14,259 nucleotides of DNA from Bacteroidota bacterium. Lineage in GTDB: Bacteria > Bacteroidota > Rhodothermia > Rhodothermales > UBA10348. Position 1 is the first letter of the stretch. Every line of letters starts with the position of its first letter. Made by a program: the position numbers and the translations under genes. This document shows positions 7,473-14,259 of the stretch, in pieces. The notes beneath the pieces are model-generated. The model was not told where the DNA came from and did no database searches. It saw nothing but the letters and a program-made list of their open reading frames with translations. The stretch covers positions 1-14,259 of the forward strand of contig SMXL01000088.1 in the NCBI GenBank assembly GCA_004356385.1, written 5' to 3'.

Positions 7473-10160
7473 TTAACCTGACATCTTTACGACAATCATC
7501 GTCATGTCGTCGGACCGACCGGCGCCTTCAATAAAATGATGTACGTCCTCGGTCAAAGCTCGAAGGATTCCGCTGGCCGACTTGTCTCCGACGTGTCCCA
7601 CCTTAGTCAGCAGGCGATCATCGCCATAAAGATCCCTTTTTGAGTTCATGGCTTCGGAAAAACCATCGGTGTAAAAGACCAGGACATCCCCCCTATTCAA
7701 ACGGATGGATACTTCAGCGATGGAATCTTCAAAAATCTTACCGTCTGTAAATCCGATGGCCATCCCGCTGGGGCGCAGAAATTCGGGTTCGACCTGACCG
7801 CAGCGTTTCAGAATTCCTGGATTATGCCCCGCTCGTGAAAACGTAAACTCCCCTGTCTGTGGATCGACGATTCCGTAGATCGCTGAAATAAATGTGCCAG
7901 CCGGTGCGTTCTTTCTGAACACTTCATTCAGACGCTTCATGACGGCACAGGGAGAAAGCTCGCTCGTACTAAGCGTTTGGATAATGCCTTTGACCAGTGT
8001 CATATAGAACGCAGCCTGAATTCCCTTCCCGCTTACATCGCCAACGATGAAGACCAGTTTATTATCGGGAAGATGAATAAAGTCGAAGTAGTCTCCTCCG
8101 ATTTCGCTTGCGGGCAGGCACATACCGGCGATATCCAGACCGTCGACGTTGGGCATGGTACGAGGTAAAAACGATGCCTGAACCTGATACGCAATTTCCA
8201 ATTCACGTTTGAGACTCTGTTGTCCCGCCAGTTCTGTGATATAGGCCGGGACATATTCGCGAATATCTTCCTCGTCTCGCCTGCTGAAAACGCCGACAAA
8301 ACCGACTACAGCAATGGATCCAATAAAGAAGGCGCCCACCATCGTGTCCAGCCACACGGGAGACTGAGCAATGAGAAATCCCTCGCTCAAATTCCAGGTG
8401 AACGTGGCAATGAAGAGTCCCATAAACGCCGTAAGAAAGTCAAATCGCATATAGGAGACGGCGAAAATGAAGGTCACAACCGCCGAAACTCCCACAGCCA
8501 GCCAGCTCACATCCATTCCGTATGGGTCGATTCTCAAAAATCCCCCGACGGCAACCAGGCAACCGACAACAAACCACGGTCGCTCCATGAATCGATACGA
8601 AAGCGTTCCGACCCCCAACAGAACCAGAGCCGAAATCATCAGGGACACGGACGAGCTCGCTGCAAAGTTCGCCAAAACCGGTCGAAAGGTGTCTTCTGCG
8701 TCCAAAGAAGCTCCGAGCTCGAGCGAAAGGTCCGGGAACACGGTTAGAGCCAGGACACCTTGACCCAGCAACACACCGGCAACGGCGATGCCGCGGATCA
8801 GTGACCAGCCAACGACGCGATTATGGATGTCTCCTTTCCTGAGGAGAACTCCTGACAACAACTTTTGCGGGAATATTTCGCGGCTGATCGATTCCGTTGC
8901 ACCTGACAAAATGAACATCGCCAACGCGACCGCCCCACCTACGACCGAAAATGCCAGGAGGCCGGCAAGAACTCGTGCCCAGACAGTCGCGTCCGTGTCC
9001 AGCGATGTCTGCGGGCTCATGACCGCGAGAATACCCAAAAGCACTCCTACAACGAGTGCATCGATCATCGATCCTTTCACGTCGATGAGTCTTGCCGTGA
9101 TACGACGCACAAAAAAGACCAGAAAGACGATAGCGAGCAGGACGTAAGCGCCACCCTTGATGACATCGAGTGTGGTGGAAACAGACGTGTCGACAGCCCG
9201 ATCAGGATTAGATACCGCAACCATTTCCTGCAAATTTCCTGTAGGCGAGATGGTCATGTCGACCCTCAATTGCTGACCGTACGCGGGTTCGGTCGTTCGC
9301 ATTTGAATCAACGCGAGCTGGCCGGAATCGCCTGAATTATTGTTCGTCGCGACACTTGAGAAAAAGCGAAGAGAATCCATCTCCCAAGTCACATACTGTA
9401 GTGCCTGCTTTGGCGCGAGTATGGTAGCGAGGGTCAGAATATCAGAAGAGTCCAGTTCAACGGACAGGTTCTGCTCAAGTCGGTCAATTCTAGACGCACG
9501 TTCGAGCCCAGGCTTCGAAATGAATGCAGCAAGTTTGTTGAACCTCAGAGACGCGATTAGGCTTGAGTCTGTGATGGCACTGAGTCTGGCAAACGATTCG
9601 GCCTTCGATGAGTCTCGCGGCGTAAACAATGCGGACAATACCGATCTATTGACGGACCTCGTCGCATCACCCAGACGTGTAGCGTAAGCGCCTGCGGCTG
9701 AACTGGTATTCTTAAACTCCAGAACGGCTCCGTTCATGTCCAGAACAACATCAAATACTTGTGCCGACGCCGCAAACGAAAGTGAGCTTGACGCATCCGG
9801 CCTCTCCATCCTGTACGCAACGGACCACAGAAAACCGGGCATCGTTGAGTTCTCATCATCCCCGAGTATTTCGATCGTTCGTTCACGCCCGAGATCCTTT
9901 TGCAGAGCCTTCAGAAGTCTATCATTGCGTCTTAAGTGGGCCTCAACATCCAAATTCCGTACGGAATATCCGTTTGAGACCAGAAATATATTTGCATTAT
10001 TGATGGCGTCGCTTTTCGAGATTTTATATTCGGCGGTGCCGTCAATGTGGTGTGCAGGAAGCACAACGGAGAACATTCCAAACCCTATAACGCCAAACAC
10101 AAGCAGTATCAGATCGAAGAAGCCGGGCTTCCTTAGGGCTGATGCGGTTGGGTTGCTCAT
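7473..10160 (-). CDS. Multi-pass membrane protein with C-terminal SpoIIE/RsbU-type PP2C serine phosphatase domain
   Basis: An 895-residue protein, probably in the inner membrane. One membrane helix (about 16-36) is followed by a region of about 300 residues likely outside the cytoplasm (37-335). Then come eight or nine hydrophobic segments (about 336-352, 364-382, 395-418, 450-475, 497-520, 527-545, 552-570, 573-590, 605-625). A helical linker (640-665, LAGQQSLKRELEIAYQVQ) leads to the phosphatase domain (about 670-893). Metal-binding aspartates are visible in EIGGDYFDF (D690), VGDVSGKG (D708), FYTDGFSE (D832) and GRSDDMT (D884/D885), so it looks catalytically intact. This family dephosphorylates serine on anti-anti-sigma (STAS) proteins in partner-switching pathways. 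No STAS or anti-sigma gene is in the window, so the target is unknown. The outer region holds two similar PepSY-like stretches. The ATG at 10160 lacks a Shine-Dalgarno sequence. Confidence 0.9.
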   Translation of the reverse strand: MSNPTASALRKPGFFDLILLVFGVIGFGMFSVVLPAHHIDGTAEYKISKSDAINNANIFLVSNGYSVRNLDVEAHLRRNDRLLKALQKDLGRERTIEILGDDENSTMPGFLWSVAYRMERPDASSSLSFAASAQVFDVVLDMNGAVLEFKNTSSAAGAYATRLGDATRSVNRSVLSALFTPRDSSKAESFARLSAITDSSLIASLRFNKLAAFISKPGLERASRIDRLEQNLSVELDSSDILTLATILAPKQALQYVTWEMDSLRFFSSVATNNNSGDSGQLALIQMRTTEPAYGQQLRVDMTISPTGNLQEMVAVSNPDRAVDTSVSTTLDVIKGGAYVLLAIVFLVFFVRRITARLIDVKGSMIDALVVGVLLGILAVMSPQTSLDTDATVWARVLAGLLAFSVVGGAVALAMFILSGATESISREIFPQKLLSGVLLRKGDIHNRVVGWSLIRGIAVAGVLLGQGVLALTVFPDLSLELGASLDAEDTFRPVLANFAASSSVSLMISALVLLGVGTLSYRFMERPWFVVGCLVAVGGFLRIDPYGMDVSWLAVGVSAVVTFIFAVSYMRFDFLTAFMGLFIATFTWNLSEGFLIAQSPVWLDTMVGAFFIGSIAVVGFVGVFSRRDEEDIREYVPAYITELAGQQSLKRELEIAYQVQASFLPRTMPNVDGLDIAGMCLPASEIGGDYFDFIHLPDNKLVFIVGDVSGKGIQAAFYMTLVKGIIQTLSTSELSPCAVMKRLNEVFRKNAPAGTFISAIYGIVDPQTGEFTFSRAGHNPGILKRCGQVEPEFLRPSGMAIGFTDGKIFEDSIAEVSIRLNRGDVLVFYTDGFSEAMNSKRDLYGDDRLLTKVGHVGDKSASGILRALTEDVHHFIEGAGRSDDMTMIVVKMSG

Positions 10161-10257
10161 CTGTGGGTAGTCTGGAGGGGGCGTTGAGTGCGATCTACAG
10201 GTGTAAAATCGTAGACCGACCTGAAATGTGAAAACCCGTGTGGATGATCCCGTTCAT

Positions 10258-10953
10258 TCACTCTTTCCGGTCCAGGGATTCAAGTTCGGTCACCGCGTCG
10301 GTCATCTGGTCAAACGAAAATCCACGCCGTGCAAGATACGCAGTCAACTTGGAGCGACGTTTTTGTGGGTCCGATTCGCCTTCGAGCCTTCTCATATACT
10401 TTCTGGCCGCTTCGAGAGCGAGAACGTCCGCCGCCTTTTCTTGATAGGCATTCGCCAAGACGGTTTCAATTATTTTGGAATCGACTCCTTTCCGGTACAA
10501 TTCAGTGCGAAGACGTCGTGGTCCATACCCTTTCGACCGAATCCGAGCTTCTGAAAACGCTCGCGCGTAGGCCTCATCGTCAATCATGTCGAGTTCGATC
10601 AATCGTTCCATGACCCGGTCGATGATGTGAGCGGAGAACCCTGACTTTGATAGACGCCTTGACAACTCAACGTGGGTCCTCTGCCGGTACGAAAGTAAAT
10701 GATACGCTTTGGCTCGTGCTCTGAAATACGAATCCTCGTTGACCAGTTCAGACAGCTCACTCTCGGAAATAGATTGTCCTATCGAGAGTCCTCGAGAAAT
10801 GAGAACGTCTGCGTGGAGTCCGATGGCAAATTCTCCCTCAATAAAAATCGATACTCGATCGTTCGCCTTTTTTTGGGGTTCGATAGAAGTGATGAGCCCG
10901 GGTAGCTTCGAGAGAAGCTCGTCATTCGGTACTGTGATGCCGTGATTGCCCAT
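10258..10953 (-). CDS. recX: Regulatory protein RecX
   Basis: RecX binds RecA filaments and modulates (usually inhibits) recombinase and coprotease activity. The 231-residue protein has an N-terminal beta-rich extension (about 20-70, with RVSIFIEGEFAIGLHADVL), as in longer RecX proteins. The three-helix repeats start at about residue 78. The signatures are LSYRQRTHVELSRRLSKSGF (87-106), IDDEAYARAF (124-133), GPRRLRTELYRKGV (144-157) and LTAYLARRGFSFDQM (203-217). The ATG at 10953 lies 7 bases after the lipoprotein stop, so it is probably translated from the same mRNA as the receptor operon. recA itself is not in the window, although recX often follows recA in other bacteria. A 97-base gap downstream holds only weak inverted repeats and no clear terminator. 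Confidence 0.92.
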   Translation of the reverse strand: MGNHGITVPNDELLSKLPGLITSIEPQKKANDRVSIFIEGEFAIGLHADVLISRGLSIGQSISESELSELVNEDSYFRARAKAYHLLSYRQRTHVELSRRLSKSGFSAHIIDRVMERLIELDMIDDEAYARAFSEARIRSKGYGPRRLRTELYRKGVDSKIIETVLANAYQEKAADVLALEAARKYMRRLEGESDPQKRRSKLTAYLARRGFSFDQMTDAVTELESLDRKE

Positions 10954-10960
10954 AAAAAGA

Positions 10961-11869
10961 TCACTTTACAACTATTCGTAGCGTATCGACAGCGATACCA
11001 CCTACGTATCCGATTCCGCCACGAACGTTGGATACCGGCTCTCGGCGCTCCGGGCTATCACGACTCGTCTCGAATACAGCGAACGCCTGGTCCCCTCGAA
11101 GCAGGCTTACCTTTAGAGTATGTTCGGGGAGTGGTGTATCGGCCGTCTCCACGGGCACAGCGTACACACCGGTCCAATGTGCCTGCCCGTCGTCGTCGGC
11201 TTCAATGCTTGACTCGGGTAAAACCTGCTGGGGCAGAAGAAAGAAATCGATGAGTGAAGAAGAAAACTGTGACAACGGTTCCAGGCGAGTTTCAATCCAA
11301 AAGTCCTCCACCGAAGCCGGCGTTTCTGAAATCATATTCCAGGCCAGGGTTACCTGGATAGGGTAGATAAACCCTGACTGAGCGTTGAGGCCCAGATCCA
11401 GGGAATCGAGGCCGATATCAAGCGTATCCACGAGTACAGCCTCGATCGCCCGTTCCGGGACTAAAAATTCTACGTCGTTCAAAAATATGAGTGGTGGAAT
11501 CGTACCCGAAGCACTGGCGCCGCCTTCGGCCGTTCGGACGTGGAGTTCAAACGAAGCGAGGGGCGGAACGATCAGTGAGCTGACCCGGCTGTCTGGCCGA
11601 TAGAGACCTGGAGATGAAGGCACTGGATCGTATCGAATGCGAACTCCGTCGAGGATCAATTCGACTTCCGCGTTTTCAAAACCCTGGTTTGACCCAAGAC
11701 CTTCGGAAACGTTGAATGTCCGGCCGACTCTGACTACTGGCAGCGGTTCTCCCGCTTTCAAATAAGACTCCACGACGAGCGTCCCAGCTTCGGACGGTTC
11801 AACCGTATCGCACGCTGCAAATGACCCTACCAGAGAGCCCAAAAGTATGATTTGAACAAGTATTCTCAT
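10961..11869 (-). CDS. DUF4249 family outer-membrane-associated lipoprotein
   Basis: A 302-residue exported lipoprotein. The N-terminus has a hydrophobic signal peptide (LVQIILLGSLVGSF) and a lipobox-like SFAAC, with the lipidated cysteine predicted at residue 20. The mature protein is beta-rich, starting with GTLVVESYLKAGEPLPVVRV, the typical DUF4249 opening. It ends in SNVRGGIGYVGGIAVDTLRI, resembling the family's usual ending. DUF4249 genes commonly follow TonB-dependent receptors in Bacteroidota and are thought to act at the cell surface with the receptor; the substrate is unknown. Here the ATG at 11869 overlaps the receptor stop in an ATGA arrangement, which implies translational coupling. 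recX follows by 7 bases. Confidence 0.87.
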   Translation of the reverse strand: MRILVQIILLGSLVGSFAACDTVEPSEAGTLVVESYLKAGEPLPVVRVGRTFNVSEGLGSNQGFENAEVELILDGVRIRYDPVPSSPGLYRPDSRVSSLIVPPLASFELHVRTAEGGASASGTIPPLIFLNDVEFLVPERAIEAVLVDTLDIGLDSLDLGLNAQSGFIYPIQVTLAWNMISETPASVEDFWIETRLEPLSQFSSSLIDFFLLPQQVLPESSIEADDDGQAHWTGVYAVPVETADTPLPEHTLKVSLLRGDQAFAVFETSRDSPERREPVSNVRGGIGYVGGIAVDTLRIVVK

Positions 11870-14259
11870 AATTGCATTTCAATCTCAAAGAGCGGGAGAA
11901 GGGGTAGTCCGAGACTATTTTTCGGGATAAAATTATCCTTGGACGGATCGTATAGCCGCCGAATTATATTTCGACGGTTAAAAATATTGTACACGTGAAT
12001 TTGTGCCGACCAGTTCGCGTCCATAAATCCAAAGCGATACCCGATACCCAGATCCATTCTGAAATAGGGAGGAAGGCGCCCGTTATTGATTTCGGGCATG
12101 TGGAAGAAATAATTCTGATCACCACTCACGGGGTCCGTTAAATAGTAGCGCGCAATGGGGACTGTAGTTGGATATCCCGATCGAAGCACCGTTGAAAGAG
12201 AAAACTGCCATCGTCCAGCTCTTCGCTGGACGACAGCGGAAAACGAACGAGGTACGTCGAATCGACTCGGTCTGTAGGATCTGTTCGATAGCTCTGGTGT
12301 ACGGTTTTCAGATTGACTTCCTGTGTAGGCCAGGAGCACCTGCCAATCGAGTAAGAAGAGATCCATTCCGATTTCGACACCGTATGATCGCTCCTTCCCC
12401 CGTGTATATTGCCCCAGCAGAGTACTGATATCGATTCCCGGTCCTAGCAGTCCATTTTTAGATTGAAACGCATCCCGGGGAAGGAGAATGTTTTTCCCGG
12501 TTCGAAAATAGCCTTCAGCCGAAAGCTTCAGCCACGAGTAGGGAACAGATTCACCTCCGAAAGAGAGTTGACGACTGGTTGAGGGCACGACGGTGGCATC
12601 CGACGGAATCCAACGACTGGATACGAGATCGTACAGGAAGGAGAAGCGATTTCTGATCCGTTGGAGGAATTGAACCTGTCTGGTCGCTGAGCCCCGGAGA
12701 ACGAGCCATTTTGGATGCAAGACGAACTGAAGGCTCAGTCGAGGACTCAAACGAAAATAGTTTCCGCTCCCGAAGTAATTGAGTCGCGTTCCGAGCAACA
12801 CATGCAGCTTTCTTGAGGGTTTCCAGTGGTCTTGGACGTAGACCGCAAGCTCCCGGGTTTGGACATTCCCCCTCTGCGAAAGAGACTCCTGCAGACTCGG
12901 GCTGTATGAAATGAGCGCGTCTATTTTGGTTAGGAATCGATGATCGATAAGTGACAAGCCACCCCGAATCTGATGGGAAAGATTGGGGAAGTAGTCGACA
13001 TCAAGCCGAATTCCTAGATCCTGAAGTTGCACCCGGTATGCTGACTCAACCGATGCGGATTGAGTCGGATGGATCAACGCAGCTTCCTTGGCCCCGTATT
13101 CGGTATAGTATCCGGTTCCTGTAAAAAATAATTTGTCATTTAATAGCTGCTGGTATCGCACGCTGTAAAGTCGGTTTCCCCAATTCTGATCGACTTCGAA
13201 AAAGAGATCGGCGGGTCGAAGCCAGGACGAGAAATCAAGGGAAAGATCGAACGGAAGTCGCAGGTCCAGATCGTCGCGACCGGTGTAATAGGAGAAGGAT
13301 AGACGACTGTTCGTATGTGGCGAGACCGAGAGTTTGGCGCTCCAGTCGTAAAAAAAATACGCCGTCCGTAACGTGTCTTTTCGACCGAAGCTGTCCGAGA
13401 CCGGGTGGCGACGTCCGATGATCTTATCGATATAAGACCGTCGTCCGGACAGCATGAATGAGCTTTTTGACCCGATCTTACTTTCGATCAGAAAGCGTAC
13501 GTTGAGTGGATTGACCGCCGCCAGCAATTTCGGCTCGGCGTTGCGTCCATCTCTCAGTTCGGCATCCAAAACGGCCGAGAGCCGCCCTCCATACTCTGGA
13601 GGAAAGGAGCCCCGGTAAAACTTCAGATTTTTGAACGTTTCGGTTTGAAACGTGGATATCAAACTGAACGCATGCCAAGGATGGTAAACAGGAGCCCCAT
13701 CGATCATATATAAATTTTGGTCCGATCCACTACCTCGAACGACTAATCCACCGGTTACTTCGCCGGCTCGCTGAATTCCCGGCATCCACCCGAGAACCTC
13801 AAAAACATCCTTTCCACCAAACGAGGTTGGAAGTTGCTCCAGACGTCGCACAGGAATGGATATGACGCCTGGGAATACGGCCAAATCTGCGCGTGTAAGA
13901 CTGCTGCGTTCAATCACTACCCGATCTAAAGTAATGGTCGTCGGAGTCAGTTCTAGAACAATGGCACCGGGCGCTGTCGTGAGGGTCGTGTCTTGCGCCA
14001 CATAACCGATGAAGGACAATCGAACTCGATGTGTACCGGCTGGAATCCCCGGAAGGGAAAAGAAGCCGGCCTGATTGGTAACCGTTCCCTCCGAAAGATC
14101 GGGTAGATAGATATTCGCGCCGTACAGCGATTCTCCTGAAATACGATCAAATACGAACCCCGAAATCGTACCGCGGGATGGCTTCGATTCGTCCAACTCA
14201 AGGTCCGTTAATACCAGAACATATTGCCTGTCGGAGATGACCCGCACTTCGACGGCAGC
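11866..14259 (-). CDS. TonB-dependent outer-membrane receptor, 5' end cut by the window edge
   Basis: An outer-membrane beta-barrel importer energised by TonB. The frame is open to the right edge (about 797 visible codons). A GTG at 14247 could be read as a start, but the residues before and after it (VEVRVISDRQYVLVL) look like the end of an upstream STN-type domain, so the true start is probably outside the window. Numbering from that GTG, residues 26-112 form a carboxypeptidase-regulatory-like domain (GTISGFVFDRISGESLYGAN ... FFSLPGIPAGTHRVRLSFIGY). The plug spans about 128-235 (DVFEVLGWMPGIQ, GGLVVRGSGSDQNLYMIDGA, PPEYGGRLSAVLD). The rest is the barrel with many aromatic beta strands, ending with a short hydrophobic C-terminus (FEIEMQL). 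It is not an obvious SusC, since no SusD-like gene follows; a DUF4249 lipoprotein does. The substrate cannot be told from sequence. Confidence 0.93.
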   Translation of the reverse strand, partial: AAVEVRVISDRQYVLVLTDLELDESKPSRGTISGFVFDRISGESLYGANIYLPDLSEGTVTNQAGFFSLPGIPAGTHRVRLSFIGYVAQDTTLTTAPGAIVLELTPTTITLDRVVIERSSLTRADLAVFPGVISIPVRRLEQLPTSFGGKDVFEVLGWMPGIQRAGEVTGGLVVRGSGSDQNLYMIDGAPVYHPWHAFSLISTFQTETFKNLKFYRGSFPPEYGGRLSAVLDAELRDGRNAEPKLLAAVNPLNVRFLIESKIGSKSSFMLSGRRSYIDKIIGRRHPVSDSFGRKDTLRTAYFFYDWSAKLSVSPHTNSRLSFSYYTGRDDLDLRLPFDLSLDFSSWLRPADLFFEVDQNWGNRLYSVRYQQLLNDKLFFTGTGYYTEYGAKEAALIHPTQSASVESAYRVQLQDLGIRLDVDYFPNLSHQIRGGLSLIDHRFLTKIDALISYSPSLQESLSQRGNVQTRELAVYVQDHWKPSRKLHVLLGTRLNYFGSGNYFRLSPRLSLQFVLHPKWLVLRGSATRQVQFLQRIRNRFSFLYDLVSSRWIPSDATVVPSTSRQLSFGGESVPYSWLKLSAEGYFRTGKNILLPRDAFQSKNGLLGPGIDISTLLGQYTRGKERSYGVEIGMDLFLLDWQVLLAYTGSQSENRTPELSNRSYRPSRFDVPRSFSAVVQRRAGRWQFSLSTVLRSGYPTTVPIARYYLTDPVSGDQNYFFHMPEINNGRLPPYFRMDLGIGYRFGFMDANWSAQIHVYNIFNRRNIIRRLYDPSKDNFIPKNSLGLPLLPLFEIEMQL

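Noticed and set aside
8220..8747. Plus-strand open frame of 175 codons inside the phosphatase gene
   Set aside because: It is antisense to a well-supported membrane-protein gene, is full of Arg, His, Ser and Gln in a low-complexity way, and resembles no family. The same holds for the other plus-strand frames, such as those at 1464-1955, 6963-7397 and 9736-10170.
8840..8900. Intramembrane CPBP protease (EExxxR) in the membrane module of the phosphatase
   Set aside because: The stretch TESISREIFPQ has some resemblance, but the paired glutamates and the later catalytic histidines of that family are not seen.
10161..10257. Inverted repeats CAGGT/ACCTG and TCTAC/GTAGA between recX and the phosphatase gene
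   Set aside because: Stems are only five pairs, overlap each other and have no T run. I see no convincing terminator or promoter here.
14245..14247. GTG as the true start of the TonB-dependent receptor
   Set aside because: The frame is open upstream to the edge, a receptor needs a signal peptide, and no signal peptide follows this GTG. The start must lie beyond the window.

Overview
The window looks like a chromosomal segment of a Bacteroidota-type bacterium, possibly the Rhodothermia/Balneolia side. The clues are a DUF3276 (PUR-alpha-like) protein, a TonB-dependent receptor with a carboxypeptidase-regulatory-like N-terminal domain followed by a DUF4249 lipoprotein, a bacillithiol-synthesis enzyme (BshC), weak or absent Shine-Dalgarno sequences at most starts, and one TAnnTTTG-like promoter element. 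The taxonomic placement is inference. All ten genes are on the minus strand, so transcription runs from the right edge to the left edge. I saw no tRNA, rRNA, insertion sequence, phage gene, CRISPR array or long repeat, and no gene-free stretch exceeds 300 bases.

Right to left the layout is as follows. (1) 14259-10258: a TonB-dependent receptor (5' end outside the window), a DUF4249 lipoprotein overlapping it by 4 bases, and recX starting 7 bases after the lipoprotein stop. The first two are a typical Bacteroidota outer-membrane uptake pair; recX, a RecA regulator, rides behind them. (2) After a 97-base gap, 10160-6576: a large polytopic membrane protein ending in a SpoIIE/RsbU-type PP2C phosphatase domain, followed closely by a purine nucleoside phosphorylase. 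(3) After a 179-base gap with a candidate promoter, 6396-6001: the PUR-alpha-like nucleic-acid-binding protein, the only gene with a clear ribosome binding site, followed by a candidate intrinsic terminator near 5891-5908. (4) 5817-1: a tightly spaced run of hisC, a DUF151 nuclease-like protein with a UVR tail, bshC, and leuS (3' end outside the window), with gaps of 27-55 bases, probably co-transcribed.

Functionally this is mostly core metabolism and regulation: histidine biosynthesis, low-molecular-weight thiol synthesis, leucine tRNA charging, purine salvage, RecA control and outer-membrane import. I found no defence island or clearly new system. The points most worth a second look are the architecture of the membrane phosphatase (duplicated periplasmic PepSY-like segments and a multi-pass module fused to PP2C, with no anti-sigma partner nearby), the altered active-site loop of the purine nucleoside phosphorylase, the coupling of recX to a nutrient receptor operon, and a LeuRS of the KMGKS type.
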